Shown here piece after piece: positions 9,288-18,921 of a DNA stretch of 38,333 nucleotides. Numbering within the stretch: the first letter of the stretch is position 1; the number at the start of each line of letters is the position of its first letter. Source of the DNA: Vreelandella subglaciescola (lineage in GTDB: Bacteria; Pseudomonadota; Gammaproteobacteria; Pseudomonadales; Halomonadaceae); the NCBI GenBank assembly GCA_030454225.1, contig JAKDRW010000016.1, positions 1 through 38,333 of the forward strand, read 5' to 3'. The position numbers and the translations under genes are program-made. The notes under the pieces are model-generated. The model worked only from the letters and a program-made list of their open reading frames with translations, was not told the origin of the DNA and did no database searches.

Positions 9288-10675
9288 TAGCGGCGGTTTT
9301 CCGCCACGAACTGCTGCACCGCGGCAAGCTCGGCGGGCAACACCGTGTAGCGCTCTTCGCGCTCCAGCAGGTCGTCCATGTGCGCCGGCAGCGCTACGCC
9401 GGAGAAACCCGCCCTGGCTACCGCCTCGGCGAACTTGGCCGGGTGCGCGGTGGCCAGCGTAATCACCGGCGTGGCGGCATCGGCCCGGGCGCGCTCGGCG
9501 GCGCGGTAGCCGGTGGCGGTGTGCGGGTCGAGCACTTCGCCGGTGCGCTGGTGCGCATCGCGAATGGTCTCAAGAATCGTTTCGTCATCGACGCTGTAGC
9601 TAGCGAATTTCGCGCGCAGTTTGGCCAAAGGCGCGTCGGCCAGCGCCGCGGGCTCGTGCTGAAAGCGCTCCAGCAGCTCAGCCACCGCTTTGCCGTCGCG
9701 GTCGTAGGCGTCAAACAGCAGCCGTTCAAAGTTGGACGACACGACGATATCCATCGACGGCGCCAGCGTTGCCGCAAGCTCGTGTTTGGAAAAGTCGTTG
9801 GCGGCAAGCGTACGGTGCAGGATGTCATTGGCGTTGGTGGCAATGATGAACTGCTTGACCGGCAGCCCCATCTTGTAGGCCATATAGCCGGCAAAGACGT
9901 TGCCGAAGTTGGCCGACGGTACGCAGAAGCTGACTTCGCGGTGCGGCGCGCCCAGCGCTACGCCGGCGGCCACGTAGTAGACCATCTGCGCCATGATGCG
10001 CGCCCAGTTGATCGAGTTGACCGCCACCAGCCGCGTGCCGTTGAGGAAGGTCTGGTCGGCGAAGCTCGCCTTGACCATCGCCTGGGCGTCGTCAAAGTTG
10101 CCTTCGATGGCGACGTTGAAGACGTTGTCCGCCAGCACCGAGGTCATCTGGCGGCGCTGCACTTCGGACACGCGGTTGTGCGGGTGAAGGATGAAGATAT
10201 CGAGGTTGTCGCAGTGGCGACAGCCTTCAATCGCCGCCGAGCCGGTATCGCCCGAGGTGGCGCCCATGATCACCGCGCGCTCGCCGCGCTTGTGCAAAAA
10301 ATGATCGAGGATGCGGCCCAACAGCTGCAGCGCGACGTCCTTGAACGCAAGCGTAGGGCCGTGAAACTGCTCCATCAAAAAATGGTTGGCATCCAGCTGC
10401 CTGAGCGGCACCACCGCGTCGTGGCTGAAGGTGGCGTAGGCCTCCGTCACCAGCTGGTGGAAAGTGCTATCGTCGATTTCACCGTTAACGAACGGCTTCA
10501 TCACCCGAAAGGCGATGTCGGCGTAGGACAGCCCGGCCATATCGGCCAGGGCTTCGCGGGTGAACGACGGCAGCGTTTCGGGCACGTAAAGGCCGCCGTC
10601 GCTGGCCATGCCGGTCAGCACGACCTCTTCAAACGAGAGCGCCGGCGCCTGACCGCGGGTGCTGATATAGCGCAT
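9287..10675 (-). CDS. thrC: Threonine synthase
   Basis: The 462-residue protein is of the long (E. coli/yeast) class. The PLP-binding lysine is Lys112 in FHGPTLAFKDVALQLLGR, and GATSGDTGSAAIEG is the phosphate-binding loop region. It converts O-phosphohomoserine and water to threonine. It begins 4 nt after the hom stop codon and overlaps recJ by one base, forming a threonine-branch pair with hom. No homoserine kinase (thrB) is present nearby, so it must be elsewhere, as in Pseudomonas. Confidence 0.96.
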   Translation of the reverse strand: MRYISTRGQAPALSFEEVVLTGMASDGGLYVPETLPSFTREALADMAGLSYADIAFRVMKPFVNGEIDDSTFHQLVTEAYATFSHDAVVPLRQLDANHFLMEQFHGPTLAFKDVALQLLGRILDHFLHKRGERAVIMGATSGDTGSAAIEGCRHCDNLDIFILHPHNRVSEVQRRQMTSVLADNVFNVAIEGNFDDAQAMVKASFADQTFLNGTRLVAVNSINWARIMAQMVYYVAAGVALGAPHREVSFCVPSANFGNVFAGYMAYKMGLPVKQFIIATNANDILHRTLAANDFSKHELAATLAPSMDIVVSSNFERLLFDAYDRDGKAVAELLERFQHEPAALADAPLAKLRAKFASYSVDDETILETIRDAHQRTGEVLDPHTATGYRAAERARADAATPVITLATAHPAKFAEAVARAGFSGVALPAHMDDLLEREERYTVLPAELAAVQQFVAENRR

Positions 10676-10679
10676 GGCG

Positions 10680-11996
10680 TTACTCTCCTTCGTCCAGGCT
10701 CTCTACCCGGATGCGGGTCACCGCGCCGGCGATATCGGCCATGGATTCGATCTCGCGGATGGCGTCGTTCATCTGACGCTCTTTGGTGCGGTGGGTCATC
10801 AGGATGATCGGCACCAGCTCGCCTTCGGTGATCTCTTTCTGGATCAGCGCTTCGATAGAGATGCCCTGCTCGGCCAGGATCGTCGCCACGCGCGCCAATA
10901 CGCCGGGGCGGTCAACCGCGAGCAGGCGCAGGTAGTAGGCCGTGGTGATGTCTTCCATCGGCATGATGGCCGGCGCGTCCATGTTCTCACCCACGCCGCT
11001 GAAGGCCAGGTAGGGGACGCGATAATGGTGCGCGGTGTTGATGTCGCGCGCCACATCGAGAATATCGGCGACCACGGCCGAAGCGGTCGGCTCCGAGCCG
11101 GCACCCGGCCCGTAGTACAGCGTCGGACCCACGGCGTCGCCCATCACGGCGATGGCGTTTTTCACCCCGCTGACGTTGGCCAACAGGCGCTCCTTGGGCA
11201 CAAGCGTGGGGTGAACGCGCAGCTCAAGGCCGTTTTCGGTGCGCTTGGAAATGCCCAGATGCTTGATCATGTAGCCCAGGTTATCGGCCTGATCCACGTC
11301 TTCGGCGGTGATGCGCGAGATGCCTTCGGTGTAGGCCTTGTCAAACTGCAGCGGCACGCCGTAGGCGATGGAGGCCATGATGGTGAGTTTGTGCGCCGCG
11401 TCGATGCCTTCGACGTCAAAGGTCGGGTCGGCCTCGGCGTAGCCCAGCGCCTGCGCCTCGGCCAGCACATCGTCAAAGGCGCGACCTTCGTCGCGCATGT
11501 GCGTCAGGATGTAGTTGCCGGTGCCGTTGATAATACCGGCTACCCACTCGATACGGTTGGCGCCCAGGCCTTCGCGCAGCGCCTTGATAATCGGAATACC
11601 GCCGGCTACCGCTGCCTCGAAGGCGACGATCACGCCCTTTTCGTGGGCGGCCTGAAAAATCTCGTTGCCGTGCACGGCGATCAGCGCCTTGTTGGCGGTA
11701 ACCACGTGCTTGCCGTTGGCAATCGCGGTTAGCACCAGCTCGCGGGCGGTATCGTAGCCGCCAATCAGCTCGACGATAACATCCACATCGGGATTGGCCG
11801 CCACTTCAAAGACATCGCTGGTGGCCTTGATGCCGGTGATATCGCAGTCCGGATGGACGCTGCGATGCCCGACCTGTTCGATCACGATCGGACGCCCCGC
11901 ACGGCGCGCAATATCGTCGGCGTTGCGCGTCAGCACGTTGAAAGTGCCGCCGCCAACGGTGCCTAGTCCACAGATGCCTACTCTCACCGGTTTCAA
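10680..11996 (-). CDS. hom: Homoserine dehydrogenase with C-terminal ACT domain
   Basis: The 438-residue monofunctional enzyme starts with a Rossmann NAD(P)-binding loop (GICGLGTVGGG, residues 8-18). The homoserine dehydrogenase catalytic domain follows (GIINGTGNYIL; EGIDAAHKL). A C-terminal ACT domain (about 350-438, AVDRPGVLARVATIL) is the usual site of threonine feedback. It reduces aspartate semialdehyde to homoserine. The start is TTG at 11994-11996 with AAGGGG about 9 nt upstream, and Lys-Pro-Val-Arg leads directly into the Rossmann strand. It lies 92 nt after dsbC and 4 nt before thrC. Confidence 0.95.
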   Translation of the reverse strand: MKPVRVGICGLGTVGGGTFNVLTRNADDIARRAGRPIVIEQVGHRSVHPDCDITGIKATSDVFEVAANPDVDVIVELIGGYDTARELVLTAIANGKHVVTANKALIAVHGNEIFQAAHEKGVIVAFEAAVAGGIPIIKALREGLGANRIEWVAGIINGTGNYILTHMRDEGRAFDDVLAEAQALGYAEADPTFDVEGIDAAHKLTIMASIAYGVPLQFDKAYTEGISRITAEDVDQADNLGYMIKHLGISKRTENGLELRVHPTLVPKERLLANVSGVKNAIAVMGDAVGPTLYYGPGAGSEPTASAVVADILDVARDINTAHHYRVPYLAFSGVGENMDAPAIMPMEDITTAYYLRLLAVDRPGVLARVATILAEQGISIEALIQKEITEGELVPIILMTHRTKERQMNDAIREIESMADIAGAVTRIRVESLDEGE

Positions 11997-12088
11997 AATA
12001 CATCCCCTTGTCGTTGTGCACCGCTCATGGTGCAGTCAGCGTTATGTCGCGTTGTGTTCGGCCAGCATCGTGACGCCAGCATAGCGTG

Positions 12089-12841
12089 CTAGTCGTCAAG
12101 CCCCAGCATGGCGCTTAGCCGCTCGGGCGGTACAAAGCCCGGCACCATCTTGCCGTCGGGCAGCACAATCGCCGGCGTGCCCTGCACACCAAGCTCCAGC
12201 CCCAGCGCATACTGCTCGGCGACCGGATTGTTGCAGCTGGCGCTGGTGGTCAGCGCCTCGTCGTTAAACGCCTGGCTCAGCGCTTCGCTTACGTTATCGC
12301 TGCACCAGGCCTGCTGCATTTTCCGGGCCGCCGAGCTTTGCATCCCGCCGCGCGGAAACGCCAGGTAGCTAACCTCGATGCCGCGCTCGTTGAGCTCGGG
12401 AATACTTTCGTGCAGCCGCGTGCAGTAAGGACACTCGGTATCGGTAAACACCGTAACGGTGGCGCGGGGCTCATCGACGCCGCGATACACCGCGCGCTCG
12501 CTGTCCGGCACGTTGGCCAGGGCGTCGGCACGCTCCTGATTTTTGTCCTGCTCGGTGAGATTCACCAGATTACCGCTGTCGTTTTGATACAGGTCACCCA
12601 CGACAAAATAGCTGCCGTCGGCGTTGGCATAAAACGACTCACCGCCGTCGAGCTGGACGTGATAAAGGCCGTCCATCGGCGTTTGGCTGACGGCTTCCAC
12701 CGGCACTTTCTGCCCGTTAATACGCAGCGAATCGGTCAGCGCGTCGGGCGCCGCCTGGGCGCTGGCGAGTGCCGGCAGCAATGCCCCGGCAAGCCCCAGA
12801 GCGTAAACAATATTGCGAACTGAAATAACCGTGCGACCCAT
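12089..12841 (-). CDS. dsbC: Periplasmic disulfide isomerase DsbC
   Basis: The 250-residue protein has a Sec signal (hydrophobic core about residues 8-27, cleavage near ASA-QA), an N-terminal dimerisation domain, and a thioredoxin-fold domain. The active site is CPYC (Cys137, Cys140), and the cis-proline loop reads GTPAIV. A second cysteine pair (WCSDN...SCNNP) matches the structural disulfide of DsbC. It reshuffles wrong disulfides in exported proteins and needs DsbD. It starts 6 nt after xerD, and its GAGG ribosome site lies inside the last codons of xerD. Confidence 0.94.
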   Translation of the reverse strand: MGRTVISVRNIVYALGLAGALLPALASAQAAPDALTDSLRINGQKVPVEAVSQTPMDGLYHVQLDGGESFYANADGSYFVVGDLYQNDSGNLVNLTEQDKNQERADALANVPDSERAVYRGVDEPRATVTVFTDTECPYCTRLHESIPELNERGIEVSYLAFPRGGMQSSAARKMQQAWCSDNVSEALSQAFNDEALTTSASCNNPVAEQYALGLELGVQGTPAIVLPDGKMVPGFVPPERLSAMLGLDD

Positions 12842-12847
12842 TGTCGT

Positions 12848-13750
12848 TCAACCTCGTGGATGATGATCGGCATGCAGCTGCTCAAGGCGCGCCTGGGCAA
12901 CATGCGTATAAATCTGCGTGGTGGATAAGTCACTATGCCCCAGCAACAGCTGTACGACCCGCAAATTGGCGCCATGATTCAATAAATGTGTAGCAAAGGC
13001 GTGGCGCAGCGTATGCGGCGACAGCGGCGTGTCGATCCCCGCGCGCAGCGCGTGTGCCTTGATACGATACCAAAATGTCTGGCGCGTCATGCTGCTATCG
13101 CGACGTCCGGGAAACAGCGCCGGGCGGGTTATGTCCTGCATCAGCGCCGGGCGCGCCGTGTCGATATAGCGCTCAAGCCAGTGCGCCGCCTCTTCGCCCA
13201 GCGGCACCAGGCGGTCTTTATCGCCCTTGCCGCGCACCCGCACGACGCCCTGGCGCAGGTTGACCGCGTCGACGCTCAAGCCTACAAGCTCGGAGACGCG
13301 CAGACCACAGGCATACAGCAGCTCCAGCATGGTGCGGTCGCGCACGCCAAGCGGAACGGCGGTGTCCGGCGCTGCCAGCAGCCGCTCGACGTCGGCTTCG
13401 TCGAGCACGTTGGGCAAGCTGGGCCGCACCGGCGGCAGCCTGATGCCCGCCAGCGGGTCGCTCCCCACGTGCCCGTAAAGGCGTGCCCAGCGATAAAAGC
13501 TGCGCAGACTCGACAGCAATCGGGCATTGCTGCGCAGCTGGTAGCCCTCGGCGCGACGCGAATCGAACCAGCTAATCAGCGCCCCCGCCGGCGGCGCGAC
13601 CAGAACGCGATCATCGCCCGCCCCGCTATCACCCGCGCCCTGCAGCGTATCACGCCAGGCCTCCAAATCGCGCCGATAAGCCGCTAACGTATGCTCGCTG
13701 GCGCCGCGTTCAAGCCATAGCGCGTCGAGAAAGGCGTCAATCAAATCCAT
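12848..13750 (-). CDS. xerD: Site-specific tyrosine recombinase XerD
   Basis: The 300-residue protein has an N-terminal SAM-like core-binding domain (about 1-105) and a catalytic domain with all tyrosine-recombinase residues: Arg151 (GLRVSEL), Lys175, His246 and Arg249 (HTLRH), His272 (LGHSD) and Tyr281 (QIYTHV). XerD acts with XerC at dif to resolve chromosome dimers under FtsK control. Its length, the xerD-dsbC-recJ neighbourhood and the absence of an island here identify it as the chromosomal XerD rather than a mobile integrase. It is the first gene of its operon. The region between it and the rplS terminator (13751-13817) is the likely promoter. Confidence 0.95.
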   Translation of the reverse strand: MDLIDAFLDALWLERGASEHTLAAYRRDLEAWRDTLQGAGDSGAGDDRVLVAPPAGALISWFDSRRAEGYQLRSNARLLSSLRSFYRWARLYGHVGSDPLAGIRLPPVRPSLPNVLDEADVERLLAAPDTAVPLGVRDRTMLELLYACGLRVSELVGLSVDAVNLRQGVVRVRGKGDKDRLVPLGEEAAHWLERYIDTARPALMQDITRPALFPGRRDSSMTRQTFWYRIKAHALRAGIDTPLSPHTLRHAFATHLLNHGANLRVVQLLLGHSDLSTTQIYTHVAQARLEQLHADHHPRG

Positions 13751-13817
13751 ACGTTAGCGGCCTCCTCCGTGCCTTTTTCGTTGTCAAGTGCCTGCTCGTC
13801 CGGATGAGACAGACAAA

Positions 13818-13853
13818 CAAAACCCCGCCCCGCAGAGCGGTGACGGGGTTTTG
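13818..13853 (-). terminator. Rho-independent terminator of the rpsP-rplS operon
   Basis: A 10-bp perfect stem (CAAAACCCCG at 13818-13827 with CGGGGTTTTG at 13844-13853) encloses a smaller CGC/GCG hairpin. The minus-strand 3' arm ends in GGGGTTTTGTTTG, a usable T-tract. It lies 40 nt after rplS. Confidence 0.88.
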
Positions 13854-13893
13854 GCAGCCGGACGTCACAACGCCCGGCACGGTAAGCTCGCCC

Positions 13894-14247
13894 TTAGGCC
13901 AGCTTTTCCTTGATCCTCGCTGACTTGCCGCTACGCTCGCGGAGGTAGTACAGCTTGGCTTGACGCACGTCACCGCGACGCTTGACCTCAAGGGAATCGA
14001 CCAGCGGGCTGTAGGTCTGGAAGGTACGCTCAACGCCAACGCCGTGGGCAATTTTGCGCACGGTGAAAGCGGAGTTCAAACCGCGGTTACGCTTGCCGAT
14101 GACAACGCCTTCAAAGGCCTGCAAACGCTCGCGGGTACCTTCCTTTACCTTGACCTGAACGATAATGGTATCGCCCGGGGCAAAGGCCGGAATTTCCTTG
14201 CTCATCTGCTCGGCTTCAAGCGCCTGGATCACTGGTGTCTTGCTCAT
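13894..14247 (-). CDS. rplS: 50S ribosomal protein L19
   Basis: The 117-residue protein carries the L19 signatures [32 protein letters not shown] and the C-terminal [28 protein letters not shown]19 sits at the 30S/50S interface. An AGGAG site precedes the ATG by 8 nt. It is the last gene of the rpsP-rimM-trmD-rplS operon, 162 nt after trmD. That gap shows no gene. Confidence 0.97.
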   Translation of the reverse strand: MSKTPVIQALEAEQMSKEIPAFAPGDTIIVQVKVKEGTRERLQAFEGVVIGKRNRGLNSAFTVRKIAHGVGVERTFQTYSPLVDSLEVKRRGDVRQAKLYYLRERSGKSARIKEKLA

Positions 14248-14409
14248 CGTCTTACTCCTGATATGTCGTCGTGGCTTACCGCTCAGCCATGGGAGGCGGA
14301 AGCCGTGATCCCGGCGCTCAAAGCGAGTGCGCGGGAGTCGTTATGGGTGACACAGGTACGCGGCTTGCGCCATCGCCCTGCACCGCCGTCTGACCTGACC
14401 GGGCCTGGC

Positions 14410-15222
14410 CTACCCCGTCGTCAGCGCGTATTCCTCGATAAATTCATTCAACAGCCGCCGCTGCTCTTTATCCAGCGCCTCGTCGTCGACAAGCTCCGGA
14501 CGCCGCAACCAGGTACGGCCCAGCGATTGCTTCAGGCGCCAGCGCCTGATCGCTGCATGGTTACCGCTCAACAGCACCTCGGGCACGCTAACCCCGTCGA
14601 TAACTTCCGGGCGCGTGTAGTGCGGGCAGTCGAGCAGGCCTGCGTTAAATGAATCCTCGGTGGCGGAGTCCTGATGGCCCAGTACGCCGGGAATCAGCCT
14701 TGCCGCCGCGTCAATCAGTACCATGGCCGGCAGCTCGCCGCCGCTTAGCACATAGTCGCCAATTGACCATTCTTCATCGATGTCGCTGTCAACCACGCGC
14801 TCGTCGACCCCTTCGTAGCGCCCGGCCACCACCACTAGCGGGCTCTGCTCTGCGAGCGTCCGTACGCCTTGCTGATCGAGCTTTCTCCCCTGGGGCGAAA
14901 GGTAGATCACCTTGGGCGTGAGCCCGGTTGCCTCAGCCGCGCGTTGGCGCGCATCGGCAATCGCGCCGCGCAGGGTATCGACTTTCATCAGCATGCCCGG
15001 GCCGCCGCCGTAGGGGCGGTCGTCGACGCTGCGATGGCGATCGGTCGCGTAGTCGCGCGGGTTCCAGTATTCAAGCGCCAGCTGGCCTTTATCCACCGCT
15101 CGGCCGGTCACGCCATGCTCCGTCAGTGCGGCAAACATGTCGGGAAAAAGCGACACGACGCCGACCCACAGGGCGGGAGCAGAGAGTGGCGGGCCTGCCG
15201 GCTTCAGTGCACTGGTGCTCAA
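14410..15222 (-). CDS. trmD: tRNA (guanine37-N1)-methyltransferase TrmD
   Basis: The protein is a SPOUT methyltransferase with the trefoil-knot elements [23 protein letters not shown] and [24 protein letters not shown]. It makes m1G37 in tRNAs reading CNN codons and prevents +1 frameshifting. Family members usually begin just before WIGVVSLFP. Here the visible start is TTG (15220-15222), about 17 residues upstream of [10 protein letters not shown], overlapping the rimM stop as TTGA. No ATG or better start exists between, so a short N-terminal extension ([13 protein letters not shown]) is likely real and translation is probably coupled to rimM. Confidence 0.95.
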   Translation of the reverse strand: MSTSALKPAGPPLSAPALWVGVVSLFPDMFAALTEHGVTGRAVDKGQLALEYWNPRDYATDRHRSVDDRPYGGGPGMLMKVDTLRGAIADARQRAAEATGLTPKVIYLSPQGRKLDQQGVRTLAEQSPLVVVAGRYEGVDERVVDSDIDEEWSIGDYVLSGGELPAMVLIDAAARLIPGVLGHQDSATEDSFNAGLLDCPHYTRPEVIDGVSVPEVLLSGNHAAIRRWRLKQSLGRTWLRRPELVDDEALDKEQRRLLNEFIEEYALTTG

Positions 15223-15806
15223 AACGCCGGATCCCAGTCAACGCGCATCCAGCCTGCGTCAATATCCACGTCGGTGATAACGTCACCGGGCAGATACGGC
15301 AGCAGCCGCTCGCGTCGATCGATGGCGTCGCGATCACCGCGCACCACCAAAACATCGTTGGCGCCGGTTTCGAACAGGCCGCTGACCCGCCCTAACCGTT
15401 CGCCGGTACTCGTGAAAACCGCCAGGCCTTCAAGCTGGTACCAGTAGTACTCATCATCGGCAAGCGCGGGAAGCTCGGCCTTGGGCATCAATATTTCGGC
15501 CTGAGACAGCGTTTCTGCCGCAGTACGATCGCCCACGCCTTCAAGTTCGACCACGAGCCCCTTGCCTTGCCGACGCCCCTGAATGACGCGATAACGCTTG
15601 AGACTTGCGCCCTGGCGCACCCACCATTCGGGGTAGTCAAAGATGCTGTCGATCGGGTTGGTGTAGGCATACACCTTGAGCCAGCCCTTGATGCCGTGGG
15701 GGCTTGTCAGCTTGCCCAGCACAACGTGCGCATCCGGCTCGCCGCGATTAGCGCCGGACGACGGGATGTTCAACGTGGACTCAGGCATCAAACCACCTTG
15801 GGGCAT
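15219..15806 (-). CDS. rimM: 16S rRNA processing protein RimM
   Basis: The protein has about 195 residues with the RimM beta-barrel start ([24 protein letters not shown]) and a C-terminal PRC-barrel ([14 protein letters not shown] ... [14 protein letters not shown]). It assists maturation of the 30S head and binds S19. Two starts are possible: ATG at 15806 (GAGG 7 nt upstream) or ATG at 15788 (AAGGTGG just upstream), differing by six residues. I kept the longer. It lies 36 nt after rpsP and overlaps trmD by 4 nt. Confidence 0.95.
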   Translation of the reverse strand: MPQGGLMPESTLNIPSSGANRGEPDAHVVLGKLTSPHGIKGWLKVYAYTNPIDSIFDYPEWWVRQGASLKRYRVIQGRRQGKGLVVELEGVGDRTAAETLSQAEILMPKAELPALADDEYYWYQLEGLAVFTSTGERLGRVSGLFETGANDVLVVRGDRDAIDRRERLLPYLPGDVITDVDIDAGWMRVDWDPAF

Positions 15807-15842
15807 CAGACAACCTCATAAGACAATATGGCAAAACAGCGC

Positions 15843-16091
15843 TTAGGCCTTTTTGCCGGCTTCCTTGACCAGTTCGGCAACGCGGTCAGACAGCTGCGCG
15901 CCGTGACCCTGCCAAACGGCGATGCGGTCCAGATCGATACGCAGACGCTCTTCCTGACCGCGGGCTACCGGGTTGAAGAACCCTACGCGCTCGATGAAGC
16001 TACCGTCGCGCGCTTTGCGTGAATCGGTAACGGACAGGTGATAAAACGGACGCTTTTTGGCGCCGCTGCGTGCCAAACGAATAGTAACCAT
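15843..16091 (-). CDS. rpsP: 30S ribosomal protein S16
   Basis: The 82-residue protein starts with the S16 signature [20 protein letters not shown] and continues with [15 protein letters not shown], which is normal length for the family. It is the first gene of the rpsP-rimM-trmD-rplS operon. AAGGA lies about 10 nt before the ATG. Confidence 0.97.
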   Translation of the reverse strand: MVTIRLARSGAKKRPFYHLSVTDSRKARDGSFIERVGFFNPVARGQEERLRIDLDRIAVWQGHGAQLSDRVAELVKEAGKKA

Positions 16092-16249
16092 ACGATAAAT
16101 ATCCTTCGGTTGAGGTTACGAGAGTGCCATACCGCGGGGCGATCCCACGCGCTATAAAGAGATACACGCTCTGTAAAGCGATAAAGGTGCTTGCTGCAAT
16201 CTTCACGGGCGGCGCCAATAGACGCAGCGCCCACGCATGAAGAGGCCGC

Positions 16250-16279
16250 ATTCTACGCAAAGGCGCGGGTTTTGGAAAG
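16250..16279 (-). promoter_or_regulatory. Candidate promoter of the rpsP operon
   Basis: The minus-strand -10 TAGAAT (16250-16255) has CTTTCC 18 nt upstream (16274-16279) as a weak -35. It lies about 160 nt before rpsP in the gap after ffh, leaving a long leader. A TTGACT further upstream (16290s) is too distant to be its -35. Confidence 0.4.
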
Positions 16280-16317
16280 CCTGACGTGCGAAAAGTCAAC
16301 GCCGCAGGCTCGCAGGG

Positions 16318-17727
16318 CTAGCGCCGGGGAAGGCCGCCTGGACCGCCCGGACCGCCGATACCGCCAGGGCCACCCGGCCCACCGCCGCCGGTCATTCCCG
16401 ACATGCCGCGCATCATCTTCTGCATGCCGCCTTTCTTGCCGGCTTTCTTCATCATTTTCTGCATTTGTTTGTGCTGCTTGAGCAGGCGGTTCAGGTCGGG
16501 CACCTGCAGCCCGGCGCCGGTAGCGATGCGCCGCTTGCGCGAGCCGTTGATGATCTCGGGCCTGTGACGCTCCTTGGGGGTCATGGAGTTGATCAGCGTT
16601 TCCAGCTTTCCAAGCTCCTTTTCCGGCCCCGGGCCCTGGGCCATTTCGGCCATTTGCCCCATGCCCGGCAGTTTGCTCATCAGGCCGCCCATGCCGCCCA
16701 TTTGCTTTAACTGCTGGAGCTGCTCGCGGAAGTCTTCCAGATCGAAGCCGTTGCCCTTCTTGACCTTTTTAGCGAGCTTTTCAGCCTTGGTCTTGTCGAC
16801 GGTGCGCTCGGCTTCCTCGATCAGCGAGAGCATGTCGCCCATGCCCAGAATCCGCGACGCCACGCGGTCGGGGTGGAACGGCTCCAGGGCATCAACCTTC
16901 TCGCCCATGCCCATGAACTTGATCGGCTTGCCGGTGATGTGGCGCACCGACAGCGCCGCACCGCCGCGGGCATCGCCGTCGGCCTTGGTCAGGATCACGC
17001 CGGACAGCGGCAGTGCTTCATGGAACGCCTTGGCCGTATTGACGGCGTCCTGACCGGTCATGGCATCGACCACAAAAAGCGTTTCGTCGGGCGTTACGGC
17101 CTGATGCAGCGCCTGGATCTCATCCATCATCGCTGCATCGATGGCCAGCCGGCCGGCGGTATCGATCAGCACCACATCGTGAAACTGGATCTTGGCGTGC
17201 TGCATTGCTGCCTGAACGATGTCCACCGGCTTTTGATCGGTCTGCGAGGGAAAGAAATCGACGGCGACCTCTTTCGCCAGCGTTTCCAACTGGTCAATCG
17301 CTGCGGGGCGGTAGACGTCGGCCGACACCACCAGCACCTTTTTATTCTCGCGCTCGCGCAGGTAGCGCGCCAGCTTGGCCACCGAGGTGGTTTTACCCGC
17401 GCCCTGCAGGCCGGCCATCAACACCGCGGCCGGCGTACTTTTGAGCGCAAGCCCTTCGTTGGCCTCGCCCATGATCGCCTCAAGCTCTTGCTGGACGATC
17501 TTGACGAACTGCTGGCCCGGCGAGAGGCTGGTGGATACTTCCTGGCCCACCGCGCGCTCGCGCACGCGATCGACAAAGGCCTTGACCACCGGCAGGGCGA
17601 CGTCGGCCTCCAGCAGCGCGCGGCGCACTTCGCGCAGGGTATCCTTGATGTTGTCGTCGGTCAGGCGTGCTTGCCCCCTAACGGACTTCAGCGTCTGCGA
17701 AAGACGCTCACTAAGATTTTGAAACAT
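16318..17727 (-). CDS. ffh: Signal recognition particle GTPase Ffh (SRP54)
   Basis: About 469 residues show an N-terminal four-helix bundle, a GTPase domain (G1 GLQGAGKTTS, DTAGRLAID, TKADGDARGGAALS) and a methionine-rich M domain (LKQMGGMGGLMSKLPGMGQM ... KMMKKAGKKGGMQKMM) that binds 4.5S RNA and signal sequences. It ends in an unusually Gly/Pro-rich tail. It targets nascent inner-membrane proteins to FtsY/SecYEG. The start was set at ATG 17725-17727 (MFQNLSERLS, the family start) with GGGAGG upstream. The 16 extra upstream in-frame residues are not conserved-looking. Confidence 0.96.
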   Translation of the reverse strand: MFQNLSERLSQTLKSVRGQARLTDDNIKDTLREVRRALLEADVALPVVKAFVDRVRERAVGQEVSTSLSPGQQFVKIVQQELEAIMGEANEGLALKSTPAAVLMAGLQGAGKTTSVAKLARYLRERENKKVLVVSADVYRPAAIDQLETLAKEVAVDFFPSQTDQKPVDIVQAAMQHAKIQFHDVVLIDTAGRLAIDAAMMDEIQALHQAVTPDETLFVVDAMTGQDAVNTAKAFHEALPLSGVILTKADGDARGGAALSVRHITGKPIKFMGMGEKVDALEPFHPDRVASRILGMGDMLSLIEEAERTVDKTKAEKLAKKVKKGNGFDLEDFREQLQQLKQMGGMGGLMSKLPGMGQMAEMAQGPGPEKELGKLETLINSMTPKERHRPEIINGSRKRRIATGAGLQVPDLNRLLKQHKQMQKMMKKAGKKGGMQKMMRGMSGMTGGGGPGGPGGIGGPGGPGGLPRR

Positions 17728-17967
17728 AGGGCTTCTGCCTCCCTTGTGGTCACCAGACGCAAACGCCCTGGACATGATGGGCGTGATTATACGCGTTGAC
17801 GCCGCGAGTCTCCATCCATCGACGCTGTGCGAGGCTGCAAGGATTCGTTATAGTAGAGGATCACTTATCGTAACAGCCAACGGCGCGCCTGTTTTCCAGC
17901 GCGGGGCGGCGGCTGCGGTCATACATCACGCTCACTACATTGCGCTACAAGGCGCACGGATTGCATC

Positions 17968-18765
17968 ATGCAGGCGCTGCCTTTCGCCACGATCGCTCTT
18001 GTTCTCTACGTCGCTGCCGCCATTTGGCAGGGCATGACGCTTTTGCGTCGCGTGCCGCCGCGCCAAGGCATCGTCCGCCTGCTGGCCGTGCTGGCACTGC
18101 TTTTACACATCCCCGCAATTGTCGAACTGCTGGACCGCACGCCCGGCCTGCTGCCCGGCTTTACCACCAGCGTTGCGCTGTTTATGGCGGTGGCTGCCAA
18201 CGTGGTGCTGATCGCCAGCTTTTTCAAACCGATCCTCAACGCCGGCATTGCGCTGTTTCCGCTCGCGGGCGTGGCGCTTTTGATCGCGACCGGGCTGCCC
18301 AGCCACGGCATCCAGGGGGGCATTACCCCGGGGATTTTGCTGCACATCGTCACCTCCACGCTGGCCTTTGCCGTACTCGCCATTGCGGCAGCTCAGGCAG
18401 TGCTGGTCGGGCTGCAAAACCAGGCGCTGCGCCACCACCATATCCGCGGCATCGTACAGTCGCTGCCGCCGCTCAACACCATGGAGCGGGTGCTTTTTGA
18501 GCTAATCTGGGCCGGCATGGCGCTGCTCAGCGTAGCGATTATCAGCGGACTTATCTTTATCGACAATATGTTCGCCCAGCACCTGGCGCACAAAACCGTC
18601 CTCTCGTTTGTCGCCTGGGGCGTGCTCGCGGTACTGCTGGTCGGACGCTACCGTTTTGGCTGGCGCGGCATGCGCGCGGTAAAATGGACGCTTTGGGGCT
18701 GCGGCTTTTTGCTGCTGGCCTACTTCGGCAGCAAGTTTGTCCTCGAAATCCTGCTATCCCCCTGA
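17968..18765 (+). CDS. ypjD: YpjD/CcsA-type inner-membrane cytochrome c assembly family protein
   Basis: The 265-residue integral membrane protein has about eight hydrophobic helices and the CcsA/CcmC-family features LLHIVTSTLAFAVLAIAAAQ and, near the C-terminus, AHKTVLSFVAWGVLAVLLVGRYRFGWRG with the conserved histidine. The YpjD branch is commonly encoded beside ffh, as here (divergent), and next to a CorB-type gene. The family fold suggests haem handling, but YpjD's own function is not established. The 240-nt gap to ffh holds both promoters; I could not fix either convincingly. Confidence 0.85.
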   Translation: MQALPFATIALVLYVAAAIWQGMTLLRRVPPRQGIVRLLAVLALLLHIPAIVELLDRTPGLLPGFTTSVALFMAVAANVVLIASFFKPILNAGIALFPLAGVALLIATGLPSHGIQGGITPGILLHIVTSTLAFAVLAIAAAQAVLVGLQNQALRHHHIRGIVQSLPPLNTMERVLFELIWAGMALLSVAIISGLIFIDNMFAQHLAHKTVLSFVAWGVLAVLLVGRYRFGWRGMRAVKWTLWGCGFLLLAYFGSKFVLEILLSP

Positions 18766-18837
18766 CCGACCACCTTGACGCCTGATACAGCACTCCCGGC
18801 CAATAGCCGGCGAACTCCGGTTTGTCCTACTATATTG

Positions 18838-18861
18838 AAGGCGCTCCTGCTTTAGCGCCTT
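18838..18861. terminator. Hairpin between ypjD and the CorB-type gene
   Basis: AAGGCGCT (18838-18845) pairs with AGCGCCTT (18854-18861) around an 8-nt loop. There is no T-run after it, so it may attenuate, protect the ypjD 3' end, or be a weak terminator. Confidence 0.4.
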
Positions 18862-18921
18862 GACACAGCACACCCCGGCTTTTAAACATTGAGCCCGGAA
18901 CGCGATAAAGGAATTTTCAAT

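Noticed and set aside
9380..10807. 475-codon plus-strand open frame over thrC and the end of hom
   Set aside because: Antisense shadow: Arg/His/Gly-rich composition, no ribosome site, spans two real genes.
18889..18921. Upstream TTG as start of the CorB-type gene
   Set aside because: It adds 11 residues with no ribosome site. The TTG at 18922 has AAAGGA in position and matches the family N-terminus.
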